DNA from: Tubiluchus corallicola | Lineage: Eukaryota; Priapulida; Priapulimorpha; Priapulimorphida; Tubiluchidae | Assembly: GCA_030141605.1 (NCBI GenBank) | Contig: JAQGDQ010000032.1 | Location: 231,501-295,500 of the forward strand | Direction of reading: 5' to 3' | DNA length: 64,000 nt | In this document: one piece after another, positions 10,311 to 22,729 of the stretch | How positions within the stretch are numbered: the first letter of the stretch is position 1 | Layout of the letters: the number at the start of each line of letters is the position of its first letter | The notes under the pieces: model-generated | What the model saw: the letters and a program-made list of their open reading frames with translations, nothing else | What the model was told of the DNA's origin: nothing | The model's database searches: none | Made by a program: the position numbers and the translations under genes

Positions 10311-13202
10311 GAACTTATTATGTAGTGGTTGTTTATTAAACTTTATATGTAGCTGTTGTTCACAGTTAAAAACTTTTGCAATTATAAACTAATGTATTAG
10401 ACTTTATTTTCTAGTCATTCTCTTTAATATTTTACTGTAATTGTTAAATCATTATTATTAAATACGTCTATGCTACATATGTTCATTATTACATTACTCA
10501 TGCTTGCTTGTGAGCTGAATATGTCAATAGGCCTATTGCTGTTTTACTAAAATTTAATACTGCAGGAATACTTTTTGGCTTTTGGCAATTAAAACTTTTT
10601 ATAGTGCACTGCAACATATTCGGCAGCAATTTATCAGTATTTTGTTGGCGGAAGTTTGTTTAGCTATTGTTTTGGGTAAACGAATGCATTAAAGCAATTC
10701 TATATGTACTAAATATTTCACTTGTTTGCCTCTTGTATTCAAAATCTATATCTTTGTAGTGATTGAGAACTGGACAATATGTAGCTAAACCACGTGAAAA
10801 TCTATACTAAATCATAAATATAATTATGCAAAACGCTCTGATTAAAAAAGCTTCAATCCTTGGAATAACCTTGATGATTAATTATTATACAACATTAGGC
10901 TATTTGAAGAGCAAACAATTATACTAAGAAAAAAGCGCCATCACTTTGGAAAATTTACATGCTGTTAGTTTGTTACAGTGACTAGTAATAAAAAAGCACT
11001 TGATACACGAAATATGGTGAACTGGCTTTAATAAATGCCGCGCAGACAATTTGTCTAATGAAGACAATTTGTTATAATTGGTTTATCATTAACTCCTCTA
11101 ACAAAACAGCTGGAAACATTTCCCAGGTTACATAAGTTGTAATTTCATAAAGAGACAAACATGGTACGACGACTGAACGCTACAATTAGTTTATGAAGAT
11201 CTTTATAATCATTTTCTAATTACATTCCATATTCAGAGCTACTAGAGCCTTTTTGTCCGTTGCAGTCTTCTGACTGCTTTGCAATAATTGTTGTATTCAA
11301 CATAGTAATACAGCGGTGTGTCAGACAGCCATTACCGAAAGTCAACAAAAATTTGGCTAAAGAGAAACGGCCGTAAGTTTATGTGTGGATTTTCTCAAGT
11401 CCACATTTTTCATGTATGGGGACGAGCCTTACACAAAATAAAATAATAATATGGTTTTTATAATATAAAATCAACACTTGTTATGATTAATATGTCCAGT
11501 TTTACAAAAACGCTAGAGTTGATAAAACAAGTTTAAGCAACATCATTTTCCTCACCTTCCAAGGTTCCGTCCGTCATTGTCAGTTCATGTGTCTATCCGC
11601 CTGAAGTGAGATTTGGCTAGATTCTAGAAAGCAAGTCATGAATCAAACCAAGCGAAGTTGGTTAAAACCTGTGAAGGTATTTGCCTTAAATTCAGCTGCG
11701 ATACAAATATATACACGAATATAGAGTAAGTCTGAGTCCTATATAGTTTCAAAACGAAACATAGCTCACAGTAATACGACGCATAATATGCCTATTTTTA
11801 TTTTTGTGAAAACTATTTAAGATTAGGTTTTTCACTCGAGTCCTTCATTAGTGGTTCTTAGCATCTTCTCATAATTCGTTCTCAATGGAACACTTTGTGT
11901 GACTACAAGTAGCACGCCGGTGGAATGATTTAAGTAAAATTAAAGACTTACAAACTAGCAGGGAAGAACTACAAGAGAAAATAAATCGTACTGATGATCC
12001 TTTGATAAATGGTTTCAACTTATCTTAGGCAAAGGCCCGCGAGGTTTATAATCCGGCCTGATAAATGTACCCATTGCAGCTTTCAAAAACATATAGTTAA
12101 GTCTTATTATCTTTATGTGATAGTAGTACATCCATTTGAATGTCTATTTCGCGGGCTTTAACCCTAGGGTAGAGAAAGTCACGGTGTGCTCATTCTTAGG
12201 GAAGATATACGGGCAAAATGCAAAAGCAGCATTCGGGAATAAATTATAATTACTTGCAGCCTGTGGCTTTGTCAATAATTAATTGAAATTCACTTTACAA
12301 TGGGGTGGGTTTGAAAGACCGCAAAAATACATGGAGAAATAAACACGAGTTATTGAACGCTTTCATTAACGCAAGCAAAGCATTGATATTGATAATTTAT
12401 GCACGTGTGAAAATTAAATGACGCAAGGAAATCACACAAGACGGATCTTTGTAAACACTACTAAATCACGCTAATGCTCGTCATGCAAGCAAAGTTGCTA
12501 ACAACATTATCAACTTTGATGTTCAGTGGGACAAGAGCATTATAACAGTTAACCAAGGTTTACTGGGGAAAATAATGTCAAGAGCAAGAAGATATGAATA
12601 ACTGACATGGAGTAAAAAACTGTTAAGCAATTACCAATAAACAATGAACAATAATTTAATCTGTAAACCTGTTTCCTAAATCACAGACAACCAGGCTCTT
12701 AAATAAACGAGGTCAAAATTATAATACTGCTCGTATGAAATACAATATGCAAAATATACATATACAAAAATAACAGAATTAGGAAAAAATATATTAGGTC
12801 AAAATGCCCTAAAGTGATAGGAACAAAAGAAGCATCAAACAAGAGCATCTAAACTTTTCTGCACAAGTTTTTTGCAATTTAAAATAATTATTTAGGAATT
12901 ACTTTACAACTTTTTGTATACAAATTATTCCTAAACAAATAATATCCATGTTTCTTATTATTCCACTAGAATTATTTCAAATAAAAAATTAACATAAAGC
13001 TAACCTATCCTCCAATGTATGAAAATAATAATAACATGAACAAAATTAGTGGCGAGGGGTGCACTGTTTATAGACTTGTCTTACAGATCATAAGAATTTT
13101 GATCAATGTCAAACAGTTTTTGTAAAGTCAATAATCTGAATGTTGTTATTTGAAAAATGAATCAACTTACAAGTACTAGTAGTCACAACAAAAATAAATG
13201 CT

Positions 13203-13276
13203 GACAACATACTGTTGTATAGAATTAAAAGTATGTTGTTATTACTGCTTATAAATCTCTACAACAGTATGTTGTG
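13203..13276. repeat. Inverted repeat, perfect 15-16 bp arms
   Basis: ACAACATACTGTTGT (13204-13218) is the exact reverse complement of ACAACAGTATGTTGT (13261-13275), with about 42 bp between. The arms are themselves partly palindromic. Confidence 0.7.
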
Positions 13277-13421
13277 AGTGTTTACTTATGCCTTGGCAAT
13301 AGATTTCGCTTTCTTTCTCTGACATCTATTGCAATGAACTAAATAACAAACACCAAGCAAGGACAATTCAGATAACCATTAAGTCAACCAATGCTCAGTT
13401 TTAATGAGTTATTAAAGATCA

Positions 13422-14543
13422 CTAGTCACGAAAGAACATGTCTAGAATGTCTTTATAACGTTCCTTCGACTGGCCAGAAACTTCATGATATGTCTTACCC
13501 ACACTTTTCTTCTTTTCTTTCACATCCATTTTTCGATGCTGTTCACCATCCACCACGAAAGAAAGTTCGCCTGTAGATTCACAGCCACTTTCATTGAATA
13601 TAGCCATATTTCCTCTGTGGACTCTTGTTTTTTGATCACAGACATTTTCAACATGAGCATCACTACATAGTTCACTAATCTTCTTAATAAGTTGTTTCTC
13701 TTTTGCCAATAACTCTTTCTTAAGGGCTTGTTCCTCATCCCAAAGGTCATACAGGGTGTATCCAACACTTTTACTATCACCGCGTGCTAATGCACCTCTA
13801 GAGCGTGACAGCAGATGTTCATCTGTATTTTTGTTCTCCAAACACCGTTCTCTAAATTTGTAAAATCCAAGGTGTTCATTTTCCGTTTTCTGCATGCGAT
13901 GATTAACCATTGCTGTATTTATGATTGTTCTTGAGTCAGATTTAGGCAGGTTGGATGGTACTTTATTCCTTTGCTTCAAATGATGTTTTTCATTCATAAA
14001 ACTTTCTGCTCTGTTTAATGCCTGTTGTTCATTAATGAGTTTCATAACATCGTTCTCTTCGAACTGTGCTTCAGAATGTCGATCATCGACATTTTTACTA
14101 GACACCTTCCTGTTTAACATATTTGGTTGTCTGAGAGAGTACATTTGTTCAGGTGATTTATCAATTCTGTTTTCACTTTTTCTGAAGGAAAAATCACCAA
14201 ATTCATCACCACATTGTCGTGTAATTTCATCACTGACCTTTGAAGACTCTATGCCATATCCATTTCTATGAAAACAAGTTGACTGAAAATGCTCTGTTCC
14301 ATCCTCATTTGCCAAATGCGGGAAACTCTGACAATGGTTGATAGTGTCTTGCTGCATATTAAAGCGATCTTCACCTACAGACAATGGAGAATTGAAATAA
14401 TATTTTGCTCTATAATCATAGCACATGTCACCTACTGGTCGATCTCTCATCACATGTTTATCAGCAACCGGCAGTGGATCAAAATTACAGGTGAAATCCT
14501 GTGATAACTTTTGGGATGCTCCAGTGACGTCCGATTTGGTGCC
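13422..14543 (-). CDS. Hinderin-like gene, terminal exon
   Basis: Acceptor CTCTTTCCCATAG, then GTKSDVTGAS in phase 0 and 373 residues to TAG 13424-13422. Rich in Asn, Ser, Arg and Glu; a predicted helix (LYDLWDEEQALKKELLAKEK) lies near the end. Confidence 0.75.
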   Translation of the reverse strand, partial: GTKSDVTGASQKLSQDFTCNFDPLPVADKHVMRDRPVGDMCYDYRAKYYFNSPLSVGEDRFNMQQDTINHCQSFPHLANEDGTEHFQSTCFHRNGYGIESSKVSDEITRQCGDEFGDFSFRKSENRIDKSPEQMYSLRQPNMLNRKVSSKNVDDRHSEAQFEENDVMKLINEQQALNRAESFMNEKHHLKQRNKVPSNLPKSDSRTIINTAMVNHRMQKTENEHLGFYKFRERCLENKNTDEHLLSRSRGALARGDSKSVGYTLYDLWDEEQALKKELLAKEKQLIKKISELCSDAHVENVCDQKTRVHRGNMAIFNESGCESTGELSFVVDGEQHRKMDVKEKKKSVGKTYHEVSGQSKERYKDILDMFFRD

Positions 14544-17500
14544 CTATGGGAAAGAGTACTACCATTACAATTAATTGCCATCTAACATTCAAAATAGCCC
14601 ATTTACATTACTTTTAGATAGTCAACTACAGGTCAAATTAAAGCAGAAAACTTAATTACTTCTCATGGTGCACACCGATTGCAAAATGTTTAACTTTTTA
14701 GTCAAATGATCCGGGAAAAGTGAACATTAATGTGTTTGATTGTTATAATTATTGTCTATTTATATATATATATATATAACGCAAGTATGCACCTGATGTG
14801 AATAATAATTTGACCGTTCAGCAGGAAGAGCAGATGCAGTACGTCTCAAATCATATACAGCTCTGCCATCTTGGAATGGTTGGCCAATCTGCCCATGAAA
14901 CACTGCAGACAAACTCCGCCTTGATTCATGGCCTCCATAAGATGGATGGCGATCATTCTCCACGGCTGCAGCAAGGTCTGACTCATCCAAAGACTGATAA
15001 ATCTGAAAGTAAATTGACCTTTTGACTTACTAAGCAAAATCCAGTTAAGTTGAAAATTCTAACTGACCCTACAAAAACTAATGATCAGTAAAAAGTCTCT
15101 TTTGCTTTCATACATTCTTCTCTTTGTGTCCAATTTTTCCTTCCCCTTTCTCTCCTCATAATGCCACTTGTAGCTTTTTATCCCAGTTTGATCTTCAGGC
15201 TTTCTTTTTTTGCATCCTCTCTATTCGCACCCATGCACCTTTCTCTCCTTCGCTTTCTTTCACTCTTTCTGGTGTCTCTTTCCCTCATTTCTGGCATTTT
15301 TTTCTCACTCATTTTCCTACTTCTTTTCCTTCTTCTTTTCCAGCTTTGATACAACTGCTGATACACTGACAGTACATTATATTTTAACCATGACTATTAA
15401 CCTGATTACAGACAAAATTTCATAAAAAACATTTTAAAAACTCTTCAAACCTAACTAGTAAAAAGGAGTTAAAATAAATTACTGCCTTTTAAATGCTGAC
15501 ACATACACTACTATTGATTGAGCAGCAGCTACTTTCATAGTACTACAAAGAGCTGTCGATAACCCCAGAAAACCAAAAGTGGATTAACTACTGGCATATA
15601 TAGATTTATTACAAGGAAAATTATCAACTACAGTCAAACCTACTCTGACACTGCAAAAAAGATGGCATTACAGTGATGTACACTACTATATACATGTCTA
15701 TGTAAATACAGACATTTTGTTTTGTTAAAAATTTGGGCGTTAAGCAAGGTTGGCATTGTAAAGGGGGGCATTATACTGAGGTGTGATTGTACAACTGTTG
15801 AATAAAGGGATGGTGTATTTTACAGGCGAAAACAAATGACAGGAGTGCTTAACATCGTAGGAAAAACAATGATGATGAAAGATGGTGATACAATTTAATT
15901 CACCATGATAAAAATATTAAACATATATGTGGTGCAATTAGGGTTTTTACCGTTTTGGAGTATTTCTTTGGAACAGAACGACGGCATTTACCACCCTCTG
16001 GCTCTTCCTGCAACAAATCTGACACTCTTTCAAGTGATTTTTCTTCAACTTTTTGTGCTTTTATACCTGCAGTCACCTAGTATGTAAAACAAGCATGTAG
16101 TAAAGGTCTGGTGGCTAAAGAAAAATGCCGGTATGCTTCTGGTGTGTTAAAGTAGATGGCACTGTCTTTCAGGGTGCTTGAAGTGTCTTAATACAGATTT
16201 GTCGTATAAGTTTTTTAAAAAAATAAAGCCACCAGTGCACTTTTCTGTGTTTGAGGTACATTTTACGAGACTTTTTTAGCAAGTAAAACTGATTTCAGAC
16301 TAAAACATGCAAGTTTTTGTACATTAAAAACAATTAGTACAATCATTAGTACAATAATGTACTGAAATACAATACTGTACATATACAGAATAGGTTAATG
16401 TATCCGATCCCAGTTGACATTTATTTCTCAAGCATCTTCCGATATGCTGTCTGCTTTTGTAACACTGGATAGCATTCAGTTTAAATAATAAATGTTTGGC
16501 TGTTTTTTTTGTTCGTACTGTTGTTAACTAAAACTGCATATTGAAGTGCTTATAATTAGGCAGATGTAAAGGATATATTGTGTGTAAGCACACTGCTGAT
16601 GCAGCTATTATTTCATTAACCTTGCTGGTGTAATTTCTTTGAGCTGATCGACTCAGTTTACCATCACCAAAACGGTCCTTAATAAACTCGTCTTGCAATA
16701 ATTCAGGGGTCACATAAAGACCAACACTTTCTCCAGGCAAATTATTTGTTTGTGTATTTGCTGTTGCAGTCACCTATAAACAAATTTAATTCTTTTCAGA
16801 CAAACTTTGTAAAAAAGGACAATAAAGCAACAAACAAAAACAAGCTAAATGGAAGTTACAACAAGGATTGAACAATTTAAACATCAATATTAGTGTTTAA
16901 GCAGAAGAATATCACAATTAATTAAATGATAAATTTGCACTGCAGTTAAATTATAAGCAGTTTAATCAGAAGAATATCACTATTAATTAAATGATAAATT
17001 TGCACTGCAGTTAAATTATATTTGCCAAAATACTCTTTGGCAAATGTTTATTATGATTTTGCTGCTGTCATTCATTTCATTGCTGAATTTAGTTCATTTG
17101 AACTTTAATACACAAAACTTTATGCATCATTAGAGTAATTGTTGACAGTAAGATTTATTAAATACTCACGATTCTCTAACTGAGTTTAACTCAAATTCAA
17201 AATAGTTAAACTAGAATGACCCTCACAAATAAAATACATTGCTCACTTAACGAACTACAACTGTCAATTTTGAAAAACAACACAACCTAATGACTGATGT
17301 CACTTTTCACAGAAAAATTAGGTGCTAATCATTTTATAAATAATACACACAAAGCTGATTTTGCTCGTAAACAGCGCCAGCGGCTAATAGAACCTCACTC
17401 ACTGAATTCGTCTTATTTCAGTAATCTGCTTAAGTTTCCACACAAAAGATGTGTGGAAAATTTGATGCTAAAAACACTATAACATACGCTATTAATATAT

Positions 17501-20500
17501 AAGCTACAGACATGCATTTTGAAAGTCTTAGCCAAGATAAAGATGAAAAAAACAGTGAAGTACAGTTTGATAATTCTTTTCCTTTTTATTAACCAACAGA
17601 AATCAATCTCACATATAAAAAAATTCTCAGCGAATGTTCAGCTTGTGATTTCATTAGCAAACTTGATATCGCCGCATAACGTAACATAGTCAAAGTTGTA
17701 GTCGAGTACAAGCTACGCCTTTAGAATTATTTGTATGAATTTGTCCAGTTATTAAACACTTTGGGCTAGACTAGAACATTTTTGTGTTTTGGGGTTATAA
17801 TTCCAAATGTTTATATCAAGAACGAAATAACACAAAATCAACTAAAATAAACAGATGGGCTAGAAGGATTGGAGAGATGGAGGAAAGATTGGCAGACTCC
17901 ATTTTAGTTGTTACCCCTACTGCAGGACAACAATCCTGTTGAGTTAACTTTAGAAAATTTACGTAGAACCGTGACTTTGTACTACATCTAGCATATGCTC
18001 ATCTTCAAATCATAAAACTAACAATGCATGTCAAACAAAAATAAGTTACTCGAAGCCATAATGTATTTCATTTATGCTATATTTTAATACGAGTGACAAT
18101 CATACATTCTAAAATCATTTCAATGGGCCAGCAACAAGCATTTCAATGGGCCAGCAACAAGCAAGGTAAGTTGAATCAGTTGGAGTTAGATGGCCATGCC
18201 ATAGCAGCCACATGTATGACATCAGCTGAATTAAAAAATGCAGTTAGTTGACCAGAGTTGATCATGTGTCAACAGCACTTTAGTAATACTATAGTATAAA
18301 TACAAGTAAAAATGTTCCTAAACTAAAACTAGAAATGAAATATTTATTAAGTTGCAAAAAGATACAGATCAAGAAACAAACCTGTTTTGATGCTAAAAGA
18401 CCTGAAAATGACTTCAGTAATCCATCCTGCTGCTTGACAACTTCCTTCTGGCCTTCTTCCAGCAATCTTTGACACTCCTGATATTGTTTCTGAAGACTTG
18501 TCAAATGTCAAGGAAATATACGTACTGCTAGATATTAGCTGCTGCACATTTAAACAAAACTCTATAGTATACAAACATGAACATCCACTCAACTTGAAAG
18601 TGCACAATATTTTATTTATACCTATACGCTAAAAACGACACAATGCATATTTTACAAAATTACATGTGAAAGGTTGTTAAGAAAATAATAGCATTAACAT
18701 GCAAAAGTGAAGCATTGATTTATTTATTTATCACCTACAGTCAAAATAGAATTGAATGGAGTCTAGTTCATTATTTGTTAATTGTGAATTTCTATGTGAT
18801 ATCAGAATACAAAGATGCAGAAAACTGAAAAAATGTGTGGAGTATCCCATCATTAATTTATAAACAAATGATTTTAGAACCCTGTGGGAAATGTCTACAA
18901 GTACAAAGCAACCACAACTTAATTTAACTACACCTGAATCTACAAACACTGTCATCTGAAACGAAAAAAGTATGTGCAACAGTGTAAACTTACCGTACAA
19001 CCATATAATTTTTTTGTCTCTAAACAAAGTTTTAAATTACAGGGCCCTGCAATACTGTACAGCAACGCTGATTCTTGATTTAGAAATTAATTAGCAGGAA
19101 TGACTTCCATTCCTGTCACTGCAAATCTGTGACCTTCTCCATCCTCTTTCACTTCTGACCTTACACAATAGGTATTAGCAACTTAAGTAAATGCTGTAAT
19201 ATAGACAGCAAACTATCATAAACAAACAAATAATAATTGTCAAACCATAACAGATAACCAAAGCAATCAGTTACCATATTGGTGATTTTTAGTTTGCTTG
19301 CTTAACAACTACTAATTAAATCTAGTAATACTTTTAAGAAACAAATAGTCGACAAAGTTTTATTTCCTCAAGATAAAAGCTCTTAAAAAGCTAAATTAAA
19401 AATGACAAATTTAACGGTAAGGATATTGGCTCGCTCAGTTTTCATCTGCTCTTGTTGTTTTTCCAGTTCGGCAAAACTTTCTCGAAGTTTCTCCTTTTCC
19501 TGTTGGATGAGCAAGAAATCATCATGCTGTCTCGTATTTGCAGCTTTAAGTTTTTGTGTGAGAACATCATTGGTTTCACTTAACCTGCACATGTTCAGTA
19601 GAAAAATATCTGGTTATAGTCAAATAAACACCTTTCTGCAAAATCTACTCACAAAAACAAAAACTACCAACTTACATGTATAATTAAGCCCTTGAATATG
19701 TTTATGTCGAGTGACGGGGTAGACAATCAAACATATCATAAACTATATATGTACAGTAGTTTAGGTACAGAGGTACAACATAGAATGTATGCAATAAATG
19801 GCAGCTGGTCTATTGATTTTTATTTTGCTTAATACAATACACGTAAAAATTTCAGTACAACATTGCAGTGCAATATTAGATAATCCAGGCATTGCCATAA
19901 TCAGACTCCGAAGTGCAGCAGAAGGGTGTCATCTTTTAAACAGATTTGTAGATGCATTAGGCTACGCAGGCGATATAAGTTTGAAAAAGGCGTTAAATCT
20001 TTGTGTTGAATTTGCGAATAAGAACGACATGTTGTTTAACATATCAAAATCCAAATGTATCATGTTTAGACATTTCACTGAATGTAGATTACCTCGGATA
20101 TCAATTAACGGTGTAATTTTAAACTGGCTTAACAAAGTATCTCATTTAGGTCACCGACTTACATACAATCTGTCTCAGTCTCATGAAGTAGTAAGGTGCA
20201 TGCACGATTTCATTAAAGCTTTGAATTCATTACTGTGTTTTTTCAAATCTGTGAGTAACAAACGTGTATTGCTTGTATTGTTCAATGCTTATTGCTGTGC
20301 ATTCTATGGCAGTTCAATATTTATCTTAATTGACAGAAGTGTAAAATTGATGATTGTTGAATATCGAAGAGCACTGTGTCGTATATGCAGCATACCATAT
20401 AACTCGCATTCTACAATGACGATAAAGATTGCTGAAACTTCCTCCTTGAATGTTTAATAGCTAAGAGAACGCTTAAACTGTTGTCACGTGTAAATCGGCC

Positions 20501-21702
20501 AAGAAGTACTGTCTTAAAAACACTGTCACTTTTAAACATGAATTCTACTTGTACAACCCTAGGAGTGAATAGGATATTTATCGCACCAAACATTTCCAGT
20601 TTTAATAACACTGTTTCTAATAATCGTGATGTATTTGCTTATGAGCTGTACTGGCTTACTGAAGGCGAAAACCACCTACCTGAATTTTCGTATGAAGAAA
20701 TTCATCAGATTCTGTTTTATATTATAACTAACTAATGTAAATATTCTTGTAAATTATTACTAACAAATATTGATGAATTGCACTGTTATAATATGTAATA
20801 TGTGAGATTAAATCTTATCTATATAACTGAACTCAGACATGTGAATGCAGCCTAAGCATTTGTACAACAGATAAAATTCTTACGGTAACAAATAAGTTAC
20901 CAATATTTGGTAGTTAGTTTATCAGCTTAGGTAGCGGCTGTTTTATAAGTATGAATAAAGTAATTAAAAGATCTAAGTTTTTATTGAAAAATCCGAATAT
21001 CGAATTTGGGCATTTGGTAACTTGCATGATTATTCTAAAATCTAGGTAACTTTCTGTAAATCTACAATACTATATGTTGTAATCTCAAATGTATAAATTA
21101 ATCTTGAATCAAAACTCCATCAAATGTTATGAATTTTATTAAAATATGTGAAGCCATGTATACTTATATTATGACGGCAGTATAATTCCTTAACAAGTTT
21201 CATTTTTGTTGGAAGAAACATGAGAAATTTTAATGGTTCAGCCAAGAAACATTTTCTAGTGAAGCCTGTACATCCTAAAGAAATGTTAACCATTTGAAAA
21301 AAATCACAGGCAGTAACTAGATACATGAGATTTGGTAAATACAGTACCACTACCACCGTTAGTAATTTTAAAGTTAATAATACTGTTAATAATTACAAAG
21401 ACAGAATTTTAAAATCAACAAACCTGTATAAGCTTATGCATAAACTCTAAAGTGCGAACTTGGGTAGATGTTAAATACCTTGCAATTTCTTGTATTAATT
21501 CCGCAACTTTCTTTTTATCATCTCCACTCAGATCTTTCAAAGTAGGCTTTGATTCAGATCGGTTCTTTCGATTTGGTTTAGATCGCTGACAATTTTGAAC
21601 AGAGCCAGAAGCAGAAAAATTCTTTGGTGTGCTTGCCTTCACCTCTGAGTTGAAAGCAATTAAGTTCTCTTCAGAACCTGGAGAGTGAGACACTGATGCC
21701 AT
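13422..21702 (-). CDS. Coiled-coil protein resembling hinderin (KIAA1328), seven exons, 703 aa
   Basis: Exons in coding order: 21702-21479, 19584-19416, 18489-18382, 16773-16621, 16076-15951, 15002-14793, 14543-13422. All have AG/GT borders and matching phases; the total is 704 codons with the stop. The N-terminal part is Ser/Lys-rich. A charged helix (LKDLSGDDKKKVAELIQEIAR) leads into about 95 residues of coiled coil (LSETNDVLTQKLKAANTRQ, LRESFAELEKQQEQMKTER, KQYQECQRLLEEGQKE). The order of these segments matches my recollection of vertebrate hinderin, where a DK-R-LIKELAR block precedes a QYRECQELL block. The C-terminal half is polar, low-complexity and poorly conserved, with one late helix (DLWDEEQALKKELLAKEKQ) and ending DILDMFFRD. 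Hinderin was described as an SMC3-interacting protein; function here is unknown. A generic centrosomal coiled-coil protein is the alternative. The start ATG (21702-21700) is followed at once by a Ser-rich tail; no upstream exon was needed. Confidence 0.65.
14793..15002 (-). CDS. Hinderin-like gene, exon 6
   Basis: 70 codons, phase 0, acceptor TTACTTTCAG, donor CAG|GTGCAT. Begins IYQSLDESDLAAAVENDR and ends ERSNYYSHQ. Its 3' flank in the coding direction is a TA microsatellite (14758-14778). Confidence 0.7.
15629..15791. mobile_element. Small Tc1/mariner-type MITE remnant in a hinderin-like intron
   Basis: The left end TACAGTCAAACCTA and the inverted right end (reverse complement TACAATCACACCTC) match at 11 of 14 positions and both begin with TA. 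About 163 bp long with no coding content. The CAGTCAAACC terminus is a common form of Tc1/mariner MITEs. Confidence 0.45.
15951..16076 (-). CDS. Hinderin-like gene, exon 5
   Basis: 42 codons, phase 0, from VTAGIKAQKVEEKSLERV to KKYSKT. A second AG ten bases inside (at 16067) would shift the phase, so the upstream AG was preferred. Confidence 0.6.
16621..16773 (-). CDS. Hinderin-like gene, exon 4
   Basis: 51 codons, phase 0, acceptor TTTGTTTATAG, donor AAG|GTTAAT. Encodes a polar segment ending SRSAQRNYTSK. An internal phase-1 donor (GATG|GTAAAC) is a possible alternative. Confidence 0.6.
16902..17020. repeat. Two copies of a 54-bp sequence
   Basis: Copies at 16902-16955 and 16967-17020 differ at about one position and are separated by 11 bp. 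The unit starts CAGAAGAATATCAC and ends GCAGTTAAATTATA. Confidence 0.9.
18116..18161. repeat. Perfect 23-bp tandem duplication
   Basis: CATTTCAATGGGCCAGCAAC plus AAG occurs at 18116-18138 and again at 18139-18161 without differences, so it is recent. Confidence 0.95.
18382..18489 (-). CDS. Hinderin-like gene, exon 3 (coiled coil)
   Basis: 36 codons, phase 0 at both ends: KQYQECQRLLEEGQKEVVKQ then QDGLLKSFSGLLASKQ. The acceptor is GTCTTCAG and the donor CAG|GTTTGT. Confidence 0.75.
19416..19584 (-). CDS. Hinderin-like gene, exon 2 (coiled coil)
   Basis: Begins G|TTA AGT after the acceptor GTGCAG and ends ACC|GTTAAA in phase 0. Encodes 56 residues rich in E, K, Q and L with heptad-like spacing. 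Confidence 0.75.
19798..20735 (+). pseudogene. LINE reverse transcriptase fragment (CR1/L2-like), dead copy
   Basis: The translation holds the RT palm region: GYAGDISLKKALNLCVEFAN, then DMLFNISKSKCIMF, then HLGHRLTYNLSQSHEV and LFNAYCCAFYGSSIF. These correspond in order to the YADD, FN-SKSKC, HLGH-L and YC--LYGS blocks of non-LTR retrotransposons. YADD has become YAGD, losing one metal-binding Asp. The frame shifts near 20411-20457, after which AKRTLKLLSRVNRPRSTVLK and more C-terminal RT-like sequence continues to TAA at about 20735. The fragment is 5'-truncated and antisense to the host gene, in its first intron. Confidence 0.75.
21479..21702 (-). CDS. Hinderin-like gene, exon 1
   Basis: Starts with ATG and ends in phase 2 at GCAAG|GTATTT. 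It ends in DDKKKVAELIQEIA plus two bases of an Arg codon. A later in-frame GT (after HKLIQ) was rejected because its phase does not fit the next exon, while the chosen donor gives a continuous helix. Confidence 0.7.
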
Positions 21703-22507
21703 GTAAGGTTCCTCTATAGTTTTCCTGGTACATTGAAACTAGTGTAGTCCTCCTTGAAAGTTAAGGTAAACATCGATTTTATTTTCAGACTTCAAAGCAA
21801 AGAGTATTCATCCTACTGTCTCTGTAAAAGCCGGACTCCGAAAAAAATTAGAAAATTGCTAATTATACTCTATAATTTTGGAATTTGGGGATTTTTTTTA
21901 ATTATTTATGAAATGTTTATTAAGGCGCAATACATTTTTACTTCATGTATGTTTTTTTTTATATTTAACTCTTTTATAATGTAAACTGACTAGTCTATGG
22001 CCCTTAATGTTTACTGGCGTACAATACTAATTAGTAAATAAATCACTCTGCCTGTGATGGACTTTCGTCTCATTAGTTGCTTTGCAGAATTTGCTTAACT
22101 ATAGTTTGCTTTTTTTTATTTACTGTCACGTTTTACATAAACATAAGAAACACTAGCTCCTAAGAGCTATTAAGCCAACTCATATTACAAAACTAATCGA
22201 CTGAAATAAAATAGTGCTTAAGTGGTAAAAAGACTTTACAATTATAAATCTAAAACAAAATACTTTGGACATTAGTAAATATTAAACTAATAATTATATA
22301 AAATGCTAACTTAAACGCTAAAATTAACTGCATTTGTTTTTTTTAATCGAGTATAATTAATTGAGGTGAAATCACATTTCAAAACAGCTCATAGTTTAAA
22401 AGTACAGTGTAATAAGCATAAAACGTCAATTCGCGCGGCAAAAAGCGGCAGTACATTTACATTCTTCATATTTCCACAAGTTTATCATCTTTTCAAACAT
22501 ACTATAG

Positions 22508-22729
22508 CTAGATGCATTTCGTATATAATTTTGCAAATTGATTCCACAAAATTGCAGCAGAATATCGGAAAGAGTTTAAACCATTTAAATAGTAGATGTG
22601 ACTCGTGGTACATTTGCAATTTAATCGTAAGCCAAAGCAATGTAAAAAAATTAACTCTTTTGATTCAGGAAATATATAAGAATTCCACGGTAAGAGCGAT
22701 AGCGAAACAGTAACAAATTCCCTGTACAC
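22508..22729 (-). pseudogene. Non-LTR retrotransposon C-terminal tail
   Basis: The minus-strand translation contains YYLNGLNSFRYSAAILWNQ. This resembles the 'SFRYSAA-LWN-LP' motif after the RT domain in many animal LINEs. Only this short stretch is recognisable. Confidence 0.45.

Larger units (their letters stand above)
6885..13421. other. Long intergenic stretch, no gene recognised
   Basis: AT-rich sequence between the neuropeptide gene and the 3' end of the minus-strand coiled-coil gene. It holds the possible exon at 8757-8795, a hairpin at 10201-10310 and an inverted repeat at 13203-13276. A 97-codon minus-strand frame at 8353-8646 has no recognisable domain or splice context and was not called. 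Confidence 0.6.

Noticed and set aside
22366-22713. 115-codon plus-strand frame
   Set aside because: Opposite the minus-strand LINE tail at 22508-22729, whose reading is more plausible; no domain seen.
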